Position numbers and translations under genes: made by a program. A DNA stretch of 64,000 nucleotides, from the NCBI RefSeq assembly GCF_016907385.1, contig NZ_JAFBBU010000001.1, forward strand, positions 3,038,001-3,102,000. Reading direction: 5' to 3'. Under the pieces are notes generated by a model, which was not told where the DNA came from, made no database searches, and was given only the letters and a program-made list of their open reading frames with translations. Positions 1 to 9,541 of this stretch are shown here, in pieces (within the stretch, counting starts at the first letter, position 1; each line of letters opens with the position of its first letter). The stretch comes from Subtercola frigoramans. GTDB taxonomy: Bacteria; Actinomycetota; Actinomycetes; Actinomycetales; Microbacteriaceae.

Positions 1-1138
1 ATGTGTCGAGCCGCGTCAGCCAGCCGTGGCGATCGGGGATGCGGCCGTACTGGATGTCGGTGAGCTCCTGGCGCAGCGACATCGTCAGCTCGCCTGCCGG
101 AGCCCCAGCGGTGCCGAGAGCGAAGTCGTCGGCGAGCAGCTGCGCGACGGGCGCGATCACCGCTGCCGTACCGCAGGCGAACACCTCGACGATGTCGCCC
201 GACGCCGAGCCAGCCTTCCACTCCTCGATCTCGACCTGTCGGATCTCGACGGTGTGGCCACGATCCCGCGCGAGCTGCATGATGCTGTCACGCGTGATGC
301 CCTCGAGGATGCTCGACGACGCAGGCGTGACGAGCGTGCCGTCTTTGTAGACGAGAAAGAGGTTCATTCCGCCGAGCTCTTCGAGGTACTTGCCCTCCTG
401 CGAGTCGAGAAAGAGAACCTGGGCGCAGCCCTTCTCGTACGCGAGTTCCTGAGGCAGCAGCGAGGAGGCGTAGTTGCCGCCGGTCTTCGCCGCACCCATT
501 CCCCCGCGACCGGCACGGTTGAACTCCTTCGACAGCCAGATGTTCACGGGGGCAACTCCCCCGGTGAAGTAGGTGCCCGCCGGGCTCGCGATCACGTAGA
601 AGCCGACCTTGCGAGCTGCACGCACGCCGAGAAAGCTCTCGGTGGCGAACATGAACGGCCGGAGGTACAGGCTGGTCTCCGGGGCATCGGGAACCCACGA
701 GCCGTCGACGGCCACGAGCTGCTTGAGCGACTCGACGAAGTCCGCGGTGGAGAGCTGGGGCAGCGCGAGCCGGGCCGCAGACCGCTGCAGCCGTGCCGCA
801 TTCGCCTCGGGCCGGAAGGTGTGGATCGACCCGTCGGCGTGGCGGTAGGCCTTCAGCCCCTCGAAGATCTCCTGCGCGTAGTGCAGCACCGAGGCCGCAG
901 GGTCGAGCGAGATCGGCCCGTAGGGGATCACCTCGGCGTTGTGCCAGCCGTCTTCGATGGTCCATTCGATCGACACCATGTGGTCGGTGAAGTGCTTGCC
1001 GAAGCCGGGGTCGGCAAGGATGGCCTCGCGCTCGGCTTCTGCCCGGGCATCCGTCGACGGAGTCAGCTGGAAGGCGAGCGGGAATTCGGTTGCCGATTCG
1101 CCGGCTGTGGGGGCTGGTGTCGAAGCGGTGGTCGTCAT
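1..1138 (-). CDS. ilvE: Branched-chain amino acid aminotransferase (3' end at window edge)
   Basis: Class IV PLP aminotransferase that performs the last step of leucine, isoleucine and valine synthesis, moving the amino group from glutamate to the branched-chain 2-oxo acid; cytosolic. From the ATG at 1138 the frame is open for 379 codons to the window edge. It carries LHYAQEIFEGLKAYR (about residues 85-99) and MGAAKTGGNYA, whose lysine (about residue 218) should bind PLP. The last visible residues (YGRIPDRHGWLTRLDT) resemble the family C-terminus and the next base is T, so the stop codon probably lies just outside the window. GAGG precedes the start. It is 82 bp downstream of leuB on the same strand, so the two are probably co-transcribed. 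Identity is secure; only the last codon or so is missing. Confidence 0.95.
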   Translation of the reverse strand, partial: MTTTASTPAPTAGESATEFPLAFQLTPSTDARAEAEREAILADPGFGKHFTDHMVSIEWTIEDGWHNAEVIPYGPISLDPAASVLHYAQEIFEGLKAYRHADGSIHTFRPEANAARLQRSAARLALPQLSTADFVESLKQLVAVDGSWVPDAPETSLYLRPFMFATESFLGVRAARKVGFYVIASPAGTYFTGGVAPVNIWLSKEFNRAGRGGMGAAKTGGNYASSLLPQELAYEKGCAQVLFLDSQEGKYLEELGGMNLFLVYKDGTLVTPASSSILEGITRDSIMQLARDRGHTVEIRQVEIEEWKAGSASGDIVEVFACGTAAVIAPVAQLLADDFALGTAGAPAGELTMSLRQELTDIQYGRIPDRHGWLTRLDT

Positions 1139-1220
1139 GGAGTGTGTCCTCAGGTCAGGAGATGGAGTTCGAGGGGTGGTGCAGCGCCGGTAGGGCTGGC
1201 TGGGTGTGCGCCGATCAGGG

Positions 1221-2348
1221 TCAGTGCGCGGCGACCGCAAGCGAGCCGAGCGCCGCCACGATCGCGTCACCCACCTCTGCGGTGCTTCGTGCAGGCAGTG
1301 CGTCTGCACCCGAGGCTCCGGATGCTGCACGAGCCCGACTCGCAAGGTCGCCGGTCACAGCATCCCGAACGCGGGCCGCTGCCTCAGGAAGCCCCTGCTG
1401 GTCGAGCAGGAGTGCCACCGACAGGATCGCGGCGGTCGGGTCGGCGATCTGCTGGCCTGCGATGTCGGGGGCAGAACCGTGCACGGGCTCGAACATGCTG
1501 GGGAAGACGCCGGTCGGGTTGATGTTGCCCGAGGCCGCCAGCCCGATGCCGCCGCTGATTGCGCCGGCCAGGTCGGTGAGAATGTCGCCGAAGAGGTTGT
1601 CTGTGACGATCACGTCGAACTTAGCAGGGTTCGTCACGAAGAAGATGGTCGCTGCGTCGACGTGCAGGTAGTCGACCGAGACGTCGGGGAACTCGGCTGC
1701 GATTGCGTTGACTGTGCGCTGCCAGAGGCTGCCCGAGAAGACCAGCACGTTCGTCTTGTGCACGAGCGTGAGCTTCTTTCGGGGGCGGCTGGCGGCGAGT
1801 TCGAAGGCGAAGCGCACCACGCGTTCGACGCCGTAGGCCGTGTTGACCGAGACCTCGTTGGCGATCTCGTGCGGCGTGCCGACGCGGATCGCGCCGCCGT
1901 TGCCGACGTACGGCCCCTCTGTGCCCTCGCGCACGACCACAAAGTCGACCTCGCCGGGATTCGAGAGCGGGCTCGTCACACCCGGGTAGATCGTGGTGGG
2001 TCGCAGGTTCACGAAGTGGTCGAGGGCAAAACGCAGCCGCAGCAGCAATCCGCGCTCGATGTTCGCGTCTTTCAGGCGCGGGTCGCCCGGCACCCCACCG
2101 ACCGCACCGAGCAGAATGGCGTCGTGCGAGGCGATGGCGGCGAGATCGTCGTCGGTGAGCACGTCACCGGTCTCGAGGTAACGCGCAGCCCCGAGCGAGA
2201 AGTGCGTCTTCTCGACGGTCACTGCTTCGTCGGACACCACGGCACCGGATGCTCCGACCGCCGCATCGAGCACCTTCAGTGCCTCGGCGATGACCTCGGG
2301 GCCGATTCCGTCTCCGGGGATGACGGCTAGGCGAATGACACGAGGCAT
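1221..2348 (-). CDS. leuB: 3-isopropylmalate dehydrogenase
   Basis: Oxidises and decarboxylates 3-isopropylmalate to 2-oxoisocaproate in leucine synthesis, with NAD+ and a divalent metal. 375 aa from the ATG at 2348; an in-frame ATG 11 codons earlier exists, but [19 protein letters not shown] is the family N-terminus and GGAG sits just before this ATG. Seen motifs: PGDGIGPEV (residues about 10-18) and [11 protein letters not shown], which carries metal-binding aspartates. The C-terminus is Ala/Ser-rich. The upstream sequence holds TAATCT, a fair -10 element. The enzyme feeds its product to the IlvE encoded directly downstream. Confidence 0.96.
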   Translation of the reverse strand: MPRVIRLAVIPGDGIGPEVIAEALKVLDAAVGASGAVVSDEAVTVEKTHFSLGAARYLETGDVLTDDDLAAIASHDAILLGAVGGVPGDPRLKDANIERGLLLRLRFALDHFVNLRPTTIYPGVTSPLSNPGEVDFVVVREGTEGPYVGNGGAIRVGTPHEIANEVSVNTAYGVERVVRFAFELAASRPRKKLTLVHKTNVLVFSGSLWQRTVNAIAAEFPDVSVDYLHVDAATIFFVTNPAKFDVIVTDNLFGDILTDLAGAISGGIGLAASGNINPTGVFPSMFEPVHGSAPDIAGQQIADPTAAILSVALLLDQQGLPEAAARVRDAVTGDLASRARAASGASGADALPARSTAEVGDAIVAALGSLAVAAH

Positions 2349-2437
2349 GACTGGCTCCAACGCTGGAATGAAAAGGTTCACCCCAGATTACAGCCCGCCG
2401 CCTTCTGGCACCTGCGGTGACCTTCCCGGGCGAGTGA

Positions 2438-4105
2438 TCAGGCGCGCGCCTTGCGCAGCGTCACCAGGGCCAGGATGGTCGCGGCGACCATGAGCGCAGC
2501 GCCAATGGCCGAGGTGGTGACCACACCACTGTCGAAGGCCTGTCGCGCGGACTCGAGCAGCACCGTGCCGAGGCTCCACGGGATCTCGCCCGAAACACCG
2601 ACCGCTCCGCCCAGCGTCTCTGACGCCGAAGTGGCCTGCTCGGTCGTGAGCCCGTGCGGCAGCACGATGCTCGAACGGTAGAACGCCGTGAGAATGCTGC
2701 CGAGCACGGCCGTGCCGAGCACTGCACCGAGTTCATAGGCGGTCTCAGACACGGCCGAGGCCGCTCCTGCCTTGTCTTCTGGCACCACAGAGATGATCAG
2801 GTCGTTAGAGATCGTCTCCGCAGCCCCGATCCCGAGGGCGAGCACCGCGAAGGCAATGGCGAGGGTCCCGGCCGTCGCTCCGGCGCCGGTGAGCATGACG
2901 ATCACGTAGGCCGTCGCCGAGAGCATCAGCCCGCCGGCAACCACGATGCCCGGTTTCACCCGGCGCACGAGCGGAACGACGGCAAGGCCGGCCACGACCA
3001 TTACGATGAGGCCCGGCACCAGGGCGAGCGCAGCATCCAGCGGCCGGAGCCCCAGCACCAGCTGGAGGTGCTGCGAGACGAAGAAGAGAAAGCCGACCAG
3101 CGAGACGACGCTGAGCAGATTGACCAGCACTGCGCCACTGAAGGCACCGACGCGGAACAGCCTCATGTCGAGCATCGGGTTCTCCCGTGAGAGCTGGCGA
3201 CGGACGAAGGCGTACCCTGCGGCAAGCCCCAGGGCGAACAGGCCGACGGATGCCCAGCTGAACCCCTCGATGGCAAACTCCTTGATCGCGTAGACGATCG
3301 GCACGAGCATCACGAGCGAGAGGCCGATGCTCACGAGGTCGAGCTGGCCCGGGTTCGGGTCGCGCGATTCGGGAATCAGCAGCGGGGCGAAGATCAGCAG
3401 GGGAATCAGCACCGGCACGGCGATGAGGAAGACGGAACCCCACCAGAAGTGCTCGAGCAGCAGACCGCCGACGATCGGGCCGAGGGCCGCGCCCGCCGCG
3501 AAGCCGGAGGCCCAGATCGCGATGGCGAGACGGCGTTGCTGGCGGTCGGCGAAGATGTTGCGCAGCAGCGAGAGCGTCGAGGGCATGAGCATCGCGCCGA
3601 AGAAGGCCAGGGCGGCGCGGGCGGCGATGAGCAGTTCGGCTGTTGGCGCGAACGCAGCGACGATCGAGACGACTCCGAAGCCGACGGCACCGATCAGCAG
3701 AAGCCTGCGACGACCGATGCGGTCGCCGAGGCTGCCCATCGAGACGAGCAGGCCGGCGAGCACCAGCGGGTACATGTCGATGATCCACAGCTGCGCGGTG
3801 GCGCTGGGGTGCAGTGACTCGGAGATGACCGGCAGCGCGAAACTGAGCACGGTGTTGTCGACTGAGATGAGGAGTACCGGCAGCATCAGGACGGCCAGCG
3901 CGAGCCAGCCACGGAGGCCCACGCGGAGGTCGGGGTGCGATGAGGCGGTCGTGTGGCCGGATGCGACCGCGTTGGGGCGCGCACGACGAACGGACTGGCC
4001 CTGGGCCGGAAGACTGCGAGCGCGAGTGGGCGCCGAGACAGAATTCGCCGCGGAGATGGGGATCGTGGTCGAGACGGGGTTCGAGGTGAGGAGTGAGCTG
4101 GACAT
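2438..4105 (-). CDS. MFS drug exporter, DHA2 family (14 TM)
   Basis: Proton-coupled multidrug efflux pump of the DHA2/QacA-LfrA type. About 555 aa from the ATG at 4105, with a roughly 60-residue Ser/Thr/Arg-rich N-terminus before the first membrane segment. About 14 hydrophobic segments can be followed. The loop after TM2 has the MFS motif A (GSLGDRIGRRRLLLIG), and DNTVLSFALP in TM1 is typical of DHA2 exporters. It diverges from a tetR gene, the usual regulator-pump pair, and a palindromic candidate operator overlaps the TATACT promoter at 4195-4200. An alternative ATG at 4189 lies 5 nt after that TATACT and could give a leaderless start with 28 more residues. The substrate cannot be told from sequence. 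Confidence 0.88.
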   Translation of the reverse strand: MSSSLLTSNPVSTTIPISAANSVSAPTRARSLPAQGQSVRRARPNAVASGHTTASSHPDLRVGLRGWLALAVLMLPVLLISVDNTVLSFALPVISESLHPSATAQLWIIDMYPLVLAGLLVSMGSLGDRIGRRRLLLIGAVGFGVVSIVAAFAPTAELLIAARAALAFFGAMLMPSTLSLLRNIFADRQQRRLAIAIWASGFAAGAALGPIVGGLLLEHFWWGSVFLIAVPVLIPLLIFAPLLIPESRDPNPGQLDLVSIGLSLVMLVPIVYAIKEFAIEGFSWASVGLFALGLAAGYAFVRRQLSRENPMLDMRLFRVGAFSGAVLVNLLSVVSLVGFLFFVSQHLQLVLGLRPLDAALALVPGLIVMVVAGLAVVPLVRRVKPGIVVAGGLMLSATAYVIVMLTGAGATAGTLAIAFAVLALGIGAAETISNDLIISVVPEDKAGAASAVSETAYELGAVLGTAVLGSILTAFYRSSIVLPHGLTTEQATSASETLGGAVGVSGEIPWSLGTVLLESARQAFDSGVVTTSAIGAALMVAATILALVTLRKARA

Positions 4106-4198
4106 GAGGTGACCTGGTGTGCGTTCTGCTTCGGTGATGCGGGTGGTGCCCGGACAGGGCGTGTTCTCGGCGATGCCCGGGTTGATCATCCTCTAGTA

Positions 4199-4214
4199 TA
4201 CCGTCTAGTCGGTA
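4199..4214. promoter_or_regulatory. Candidate TetR operator between exporter and regulator
   Basis: Inverted repeat TACCG-TCTAGT-CGGTA with a palindromic CTAG in its spacer. It lies between the divergent MFS and tetR genes and partly overlaps the exporter's TATACT -10 element (4200-4195, minus strand), so a bound repressor would block the exporter promoter. The role is inferred from symmetry and position. Confidence 0.55.
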
Positions 4215-4283
4215 CAGTATGGCCCATTCGGGAGAGACTGCTCTCCAGGTGTCGACTCCACGGACGCGCACAGCGCGGGTCGG

Positions 4284-4295
4284 TACGATGTGACG
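4284..4295 (+). promoter_or_regulatory. -10 element TACGAT, probable leaderless tetR start
   Basis: TACGAT ends 6 nt before the ATG at 4296, and no Shine-Dalgarno sequence is present. This is the spacing expected when transcription begins at the A of the start codon, and it favours ATG 4296 over the GTG at 4290. Confidence 0.45.
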
Positions 4296-4871
4296 ATGAC
4301 CTCAGCCCCGTCTGCTCGTGATCGGGTTCTCGACGCCTTCGAGACGATTCTCATCAACCAGGGTGAGCGTGCAGCGACGCTCGACGCCGTTGCAGCAGAG
4401 GCGGGCGTGAGCAAGGGCGGGCTGCTCTACCACTTCGGATCGAAGGAGGCCCTTGTCGACGGCCTGATCGAGCGGTTGTCGGCTCTGGTCACCGAAGACG
4501 TGGAGAACATCCGCACGGCTGAGGCCGGTGTCGTCGACTACTTCATTCGCAGTTCGGTCAACATCGAGAGCCCGCTCGACCGCGCGATCATCTCGGCGAC
4601 CCGGCTCGCCCAGGGCTCACAGCCCAAGGCACAGGAGGCGCTGAAGTCCATGCAGCGCGACTGGTTCGACGTTCTGGCCGCGGCCGTGGGTGACGACGCG
4701 GTTGCTCGAACGATCATGCTCATCAGCGATGGGCTGTACTACAATTCGGCGCTTCTGCCCCCTGCCCTCACCGAGACGTCGAGCCGGGTCACGGCGAACA
4801 TGGACGAACTCGTTGCGATCGCCGAGGGCCTGGTCGCGTCGCGCCGCACGGGCACAAAGCAACCGCACTGA
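4296..4871 (+). CDS. TetR family transcriptional regulator
   Basis: One-component repressor, 191 aa from the ATG at 4296 (193 aa from a GTG at 4290). The N-terminal helix-turn-helix is clear: RVLDAFETILINQG, then ATLDAVAAEAGVSKGGLLYHFGSKEAL at about residues 28-55, with the YHFGSKEAL recognition-helix signature of TetR proteins. The C-terminal half is a helical ligand-binding and dimerisation domain with no recognisable ligand. It diverges from the DHA2 exporter and probably represses it and itself through the palindrome at 4199-4214, being released by a pump substrate; that regulatory role is inference. Confidence 0.9.
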   Translation: MTSAPSARDRVLDAFETILINQGERAATLDAVAAEAGVSKGGLLYHFGSKEALVDGLIERLSALVTEDVENIRTAEAGVVDYFIRSSVNIESPLDRAIISATRLAQGSQPKAQEALKSMQRDWFDVLAAAVGDDAVARTIMLISDGLYYNSALLPPALTETSSRVTANMDELVAIAEGLVASRRTGTKQPH

Positions 4872-4910
4872 GCGGAGCCGTGCGCGCTGCGCATCGCTCG
4901 CAACGCATCG

Positions 4911-5005
4911 CGGATGGGCCGCCGGACGAAGAAAGTGACGCGAACTGCTCTAGCCGCCCATCCGGAGCGCAGATCGCGTCACTTCTTCGACGGGAAGCGC
5001 CCGTC
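4911..5005. repeat. Interleaved inverted repeats between convergent tetR and serA
   Basis: Arms A (4911-4919, CGGATGGGC) and A' (4956-4964, GCCCATCCG) pair perfectly. Arms B (4927-4943) and B' (4974-4989) pair over 16 bp with one bulged base. The order A-B-A'-B' means the two stems cannot nest: they are either alternatives or a pseudoknot. A third hairpin, GACGGG-aagcg-CCCGTC (4989-5005), lies nearest the serA stop. The region may end transcription of both genes, but no T-run is present. Confidence 0.6.
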
Positions 5006-5021
5006 ACGAGGTCGTGCGCGG

Positions 5022-6611
5022 TCAGTCGGTGATGTCGATCTCGGTGAGCACGTCGGCGTCGATTGCGACCCGCACACGCTCGAGCAGGGCGTCTGGTGCG
5101 GGCGAGTCGATCGTGAGAACGCTCAGGGCCTTGCCCCCGGCGTTGGTGCGCGCGATCTGCATGCCGGCGATGTTGATGGATGCGTCGCCGAACTCCTTGC
5201 CGTAGATGGCGACGATGCCGGGGCGGTCGTCGTAGATCATCACGAGCAGGTGTTCGGCGAAGGGCACCTCGACGTCGTAGCCGTTGATCTCGACGATCTT
5301 CTCGATCTGCTTCGTGCCGGTGAGGGTGCCCGAGACAGAGAGCTGCGAACCGTCGCTCAGAGCGCCGGTGAGGGTCAGGATGTTGCGGTACTCCTCGCTG
5401 ACCGGATCGGTGATCAGGCGCACGGTCACTCCGCGCTGATCGGCGAGCAGGGGTGCGTTGACGTATGAGACGCTCTCGCTGACGACGTTCGTGAAGATGC
5501 CCTTGAGTGCTGCGAGCTTGAGCACACTGACGTCGAAGGCGGCGATCTCACCGCGAACAACGACGTCGACGCTCGTCAGCGGGCTCTTGGCAAGGCCCGA
5601 GAAGACCTGGCCGAGCTTCTCGATGAGGGCGATACCGGGGCGCACCGACGGATCGATGACACCGCCGGCGACGTTGACCGCGTCAGGAACGAGTTCGCCA
5701 GAGAGGGCAAGGCGCACCGAACGAGCGACCGAGACGCCAGCCTTCTCCTGCGCCTCATCGGTCGACGCACCCAGGTGGGGGGTGACGACAACGTTCTCGA
5801 GGCTGAGCAGTTTCTCGTCCTTCGGCGGTTCGCTGACGAAGACATCGAGTCCTGCGCCTGCGATCACCCCGGTGGTGAGGGCCCGGTAGAGCGCGTCTTC
5901 GTCGATGAGGCCGCCGCGGGCGACGTTCACGATGAAGGCTGTCGGTTTCATGAGGGCGAGCTGGGCATCCGAGATCATTCCGGTGGTCTCCGGCGTCTTC
6001 GGCATGTGGATGGTGATGAAGTCCGACTCGGCAAGCAGTTCTTCGAGGCTGAGCAGGGTCACACCGAGCTGCTGGGCGCGGGCCGAGGTGATGTAGGGGT
6101 CGTACGCGACGACGTTCACGCCGAAGGCCTGCATGCGGGCGGTGATGAGGGCACCGATGCGGCCCAGGCCGATGATGCCGAGGGTCTTCTCGTAGAGCTC
6201 GACACCGGTGTACTTCGAGCGCTTCCACTGGGCCTGGGCGAGGGCCGCGTGCGCCGCAGGGATGTGGCGGGCGAGGCTCAGGATGTGGCCTACGGTGAGT
6301 TCGGCTGCGGAGATGATGTTCGACGTGGGGGCGTTGACGACCATGACACCGGCGACCGTCGCGGCCTTGATGTCGACGTTGTCAAGACCGACACCTGCGC
6401 GGGCGATGACCTTGAGGTGGGGCGCTGCCGCGATTGCTTCGGCGTCGACCTTCGTCGCCGAGCGCACCAGGATGGCACTGGCATTCGCCAGCGCGGCAAG
6501 CAGGGCCGGTCGGTCGGTGCCGTCGACGGTGACGACCTCGAAGTCGGGGCCGAGCGCGTCGACGGTGGCGGGCGAAAGTTCTTCTGCGATCAACACGATC
6601 GGTTTTGACAC
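5022..6611 (-). CDS. serA: D-3-phosphoglycerate dehydrogenase
   Basis: Committed step of serine synthesis: oxidises 3-phosphoglycerate to 3-phosphohydroxypyruvate with NAD+. 529 aa, the usual length of the long actinobacterial type. The GTG at 6611 (VSKPIVLIAEE) was chosen because AAGGAA lies 9 nt upstream and the 46 codons before it do not look coding. N-terminal substrate and NAD domains contain GLGRIGALI (Rossmann glycine motif), NVARGGLIDEDAL and TPHLGASTDEAQ with the catalytic histidine. A middle ASB domain follows, and the C-terminal ACT domain (DDRPGIVAIYGKEFGD) is the likely serine feedback site. It stands alone, convergent to tetR, with its promoter between it and the divergent DoxX-like gene. 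Confidence 0.96.
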   Translation of the reverse strand: MSKPIVLIAEELSPATVDALGPDFEVVTVDGTDRPALLAALANASAILVRSATKVDAEAIAAAPHLKVIARAGVGLDNVDIKAATVAGVMVVNAPTSNIISAAELTVGHILSLARHIPAAHAALAQAQWKRSKYTGVELYEKTLGIIGLGRIGALITARMQAFGVNVVAYDPYITSARAQQLGVTLLSLEELLAESDFITIHMPKTPETTGMISDAQLALMKPTAFIVNVARGGLIDEDALYRALTTGVIAGAGLDVFVSEPPKDEKLLSLENVVVTPHLGASTDEAQEKAGVSVARSVRLALSGELVPDAVNVAGGVIDPSVRPGIALIEKLGQVFSGLAKSPLTSVDVVVRGEIAAFDVSVLKLAALKGIFTNVVSESVSYVNAPLLADQRGVTVRLITDPVSEEYRNILTLTGALSDGSQLSVSGTLTGTKQIEKIVEINGYDVEVPFAEHLLVMIYDDRPGIVAIYGKEFGDASINIAGMQIARTNAGGKALSVLTIDSPAPDALLERVRVAIDADVLTEIDITD

Positions 6612-6763
6612 GAGAGTGGGTTCCTTACGGTGGGTGCGCCGGGCTGCGGCGCTGGATACACGCGGCACGGGGGCGTGACCCCTCAACTTTAGTGCCTGCC
6701 GCCCCGGCGGGTCGCACTGTGACAGAACGCTCGGCCGGGTGGGGTACACCGCAGAATGGGAGT

Positions 6764-7162
6764 ATGAACCCAGAAACCGTGACGGCCGTGCAACTCGGCG
6801 CGGCCATCGTGCTCGGCATCGCTTTTGTCGGAATGGGCATCAATCACTTCCTGCCGGCGGGGCGCCGGACGATGGCCGCGATGATCCCGCCCTCAATGAG
6901 GCGGGCCGGGATGCTCAGCCCATCGAACCTCGTTCTCTTCACCGGATTCTGCGAGATCGCCGGCGGAGTCGGGTTGTTCATCCCGGCGACGCGACCCATC
7001 GCGGCAGTCGCTCTCGCAGTGTTCCTCGTGGCTGTGTTTCCGGCGAACGCCTATGCGGCTGCCCGCAAGGACCGCTTCGGCGCCCTGGCCATCCCGCTGG
7101 TGCCGCGTGCGATCGCGCAGGTCGTGCTCATTGCCGTGCTGCTCTTCGTGGCCTTCGCTTAG
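6764..7162 (+). CDS. DoxX-like small membrane protein
   Basis: 132 aa with four predicted membrane segments starting near residues 10, 50, 75 and 112, and the GMGINHFLPA and GFCEIAGGVGLFIPATRPIAA pattern of DoxX/DoxX-like proteins. Members of this family are membrane proteins of loosely defined role, some linked to oxidative or thiol stress; no catalytic motif is visible. GGGAGT lies 2-7 nt before the ATG at 6764. Its TAG (7160-7162) overlaps the TAA of the convergent next gene by several bases, so the two transcripts run tail to tail with no room for a separate terminator. Confidence 0.7.
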   Translation: MNPETVTAVQLGAAIVLGIAFVGMGINHFLPAGRRTMAAMIPPSMRRAGMLSPSNLVLFTGFCEIAGGVGLFIPATRPIAAVALAVFLVAVFPANAYAAARKDRFGALAIPLVPRAIAQVVLIAVLLFVAFA

Positions 7163-7566
7163 GCAGGAATCACGAACGGAACGATGCCGCGGTAGAGGCT
7201 CTGCAGGTCGAGGGTGATGACGGCAACGACGGCGAAGCCGACGAGGAACACGAGCGCGGCCCGGCCGGCACCGACCCGGCGAGTGCCCCAGAGCACGAGC
7301 CCGTAGACGATGAACGGTGCGGCAATCAGCCCGACCAGCGCCCAGAGGGCGCTTGTGGGCATCGCGACGTCGACCGACGCGAACGACTGGGTGAGGCCGA
7401 TGAGGTTCGAGAGGGCCTCGAAAGCAGCGATGGCGAACAGGAAGGCGAAGACGATCGCGACGATCCACCCGCCGCGGCCGCGCACGCGTTTCGCGGGTGC
7501 GCTTGGATCGCTCCGGGCGGTCGTGGCAGCTGCCGCACCAGAGTCACGGTTCTCAGAATTGGTCAT
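7159..7566 (-). CDS. Hypothetical membrane protein (four TM)
   Basis: 135 aa from the ATG at 7566. The first 35 residues are polar (Ser/Ala/Arg), followed by four hydrophobic segments, the first being GWIVAIVFAFLFAIAAFEAL. No family signature is recognised. It starts 5 bp after the stop of the membrane protein upstream (7572-8168), so the two are almost certainly translated from one message and may act together in the membrane. Its stop overlaps that of the convergent DoxX-like gene. Confidence 0.75.
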   Translation of the reverse strand: MTNSENRDSGAAAATTARSDPSAPAKRVRGRGGWIVAIVFAFLFAIAAFEALSNLIGLTQSFASVDVAMPTSALWALVGLIAAPFIVYGLVLWGTRRVGAGRAALVFLVGFAVVAVITLDLQSLYRGIVPFVIPA

Positions 7567-7571
7567 CGCTT

Positions 7572-8168
7572 CTACCTTCCGGTGATGAACGGCCAGGGGA
7601 TGAGCACAAGAACCCCGATGATCAGCCACAGCAGTCTCACCGCAACTCTCCGCCGCGCCCCGAGGAGCAGCGTCGCCAGGAACCAGAGGGAGGGAGCGGC
7701 GATGGCCAGCACACCCTGCATATCCTGCACGATCTCGGCGAGGCCGGTCGGCGCCAGCCAGGTACGCGTGAAGACGACGAGCCAGCCCACGGTGTAGAGC
7801 AGGTAGACACCGCCGATCACCCCGAAGGCGATGAGTGCGGGCGAGCTCAGCTGGGCGCCGGCTTTCTCAGCGGCAGCCAGTTCGTCGTCTGCAGCGGCGT
7901 CTTCTGCCGCTTCGGCCTGCTTTACACGGGCGTCTGCCACTGCGGCCTCGTTGGCGGCGGTGAGCGCCGCCGCTGCCTTCGCGGCGTCAGCTGAGGGCGG
8001 GGTGACGAGCGGTGCAGGCTCTGCAGCCGGAACCGTGTCGGGTGCCGCAACGACGGCAGGAGCATCCGGAGCCGTGGGGGCCTTCGCGGCCGCGCGGGAG
8101 TCGAATGCGTAGCTCGGGTCATTCTCGTCACCCCAGCTGAGGGCGTCGTCATCAGTGTCGCGGGGCAT
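7572..8168 (-). CDS. Hypothetical membrane protein with acidic, Ala-rich N-terminal half
   Basis: 198 aa from the ATG at 8168 (MPRDTDDDALSWGDENDPSY). Residues 1-100 are acidic, then Pro/Ala-rich, then an Ala/Glu/Lys stretch (VKQAEAAEDAAADDELAAAEKAG) that could be helical or coiled. Residues about 110-198 hold three hydrophobic segments. No catalytic motif and no family recognised. The short neighbouring membrane gene follows after 5 bp. Residues upstream of this ATG fall in the palindromic repeat region and are not coding. Confidence 0.72.
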   Translation of the reverse strand: MPRDTDDDALSWGDENDPSYAFDSRAAAKAPTAPDAPAVVAAPDTVPAAEPAPLVTPPSADAAKAAAALTAANEAAVADARVKQAEAAEDAAADDELAAAEKAGAQLSSPALIAFGVIGGVYLLYTVGWLVVFTRTWLAPTGLAEIVQDMQGVLAIAAPSLWFLATLLLGARRRVAVRLLWLIIGVLVLIPWPFITGR

Positions 8169-8197
8169 GACTTCAGCGTACCCCGAGCCGTAACGAC

Positions 8198-8266
8198 AAA
8201 AACCGACGAACCTCAGCCCCTCCCTCGCACAGAGCGAGGAGGTCGGGCTGAGGTTCGTCGGTTTTT
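8198..8266. repeat. 22-bp perfect inverted repeat, large hairpin
   Basis: Arms 8198-8219 and 8245-8266 are perfect complements (22 bp) starting AAAAACCGACGAACC and ending GGTTCGTCGGTTTTT. The 25-nt loop contains its own 6-bp stem (CCTCGC 8223-8228 with GCGAGG 8234-8239). Because it has an A-run on one side and a T-run on the other, it could end transcription in both directions; it lies 3' of ilvC and 5' of the next gene. Its GACGAACCTCAG arm recurs at 39851-39862. Confidence 0.8.
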
Positions 8267-8274
8267 CGCGTCGC

Positions 8275-8364
8275 CGGTTGAATAGCTCCGGGAGGAGCGT
8301 ACCGAAACCCCGCCAGCAATCGGGGGGCTTCGATACAGCCCTGACGGGCCTACTCAACCAGCGT
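8275..8364. repeat. Paired REP-like palindromes (copy a)
   Basis: Two inverted copies of a dispersed element: GGTTGAATAGCTCC...GGAGCGTACCGAAACC (about 8276-8310), then CTTCGATACAGCCC...GGGCCTACTCAACCAGCG (about 8328-8362). Each copy is itself a hairpin. The element lies directly 3' of ilvC. Confidence 0.75.
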
Positions 8365-8375
8365 TCAGGCAGGGT

Positions 8376-9532
<1,157 letters not shown>

Positions 9533-9541
9533 GGGTGTGAA

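Noticed and set aside
26..1522. 498-codon open frame on the plus strand
   Set aside because: Antisense shadow of ilvE and leuB, whose motifs are clear on the minus strand; the plus-strand product is Arg/Gly/His-rich without any recognisable domain.
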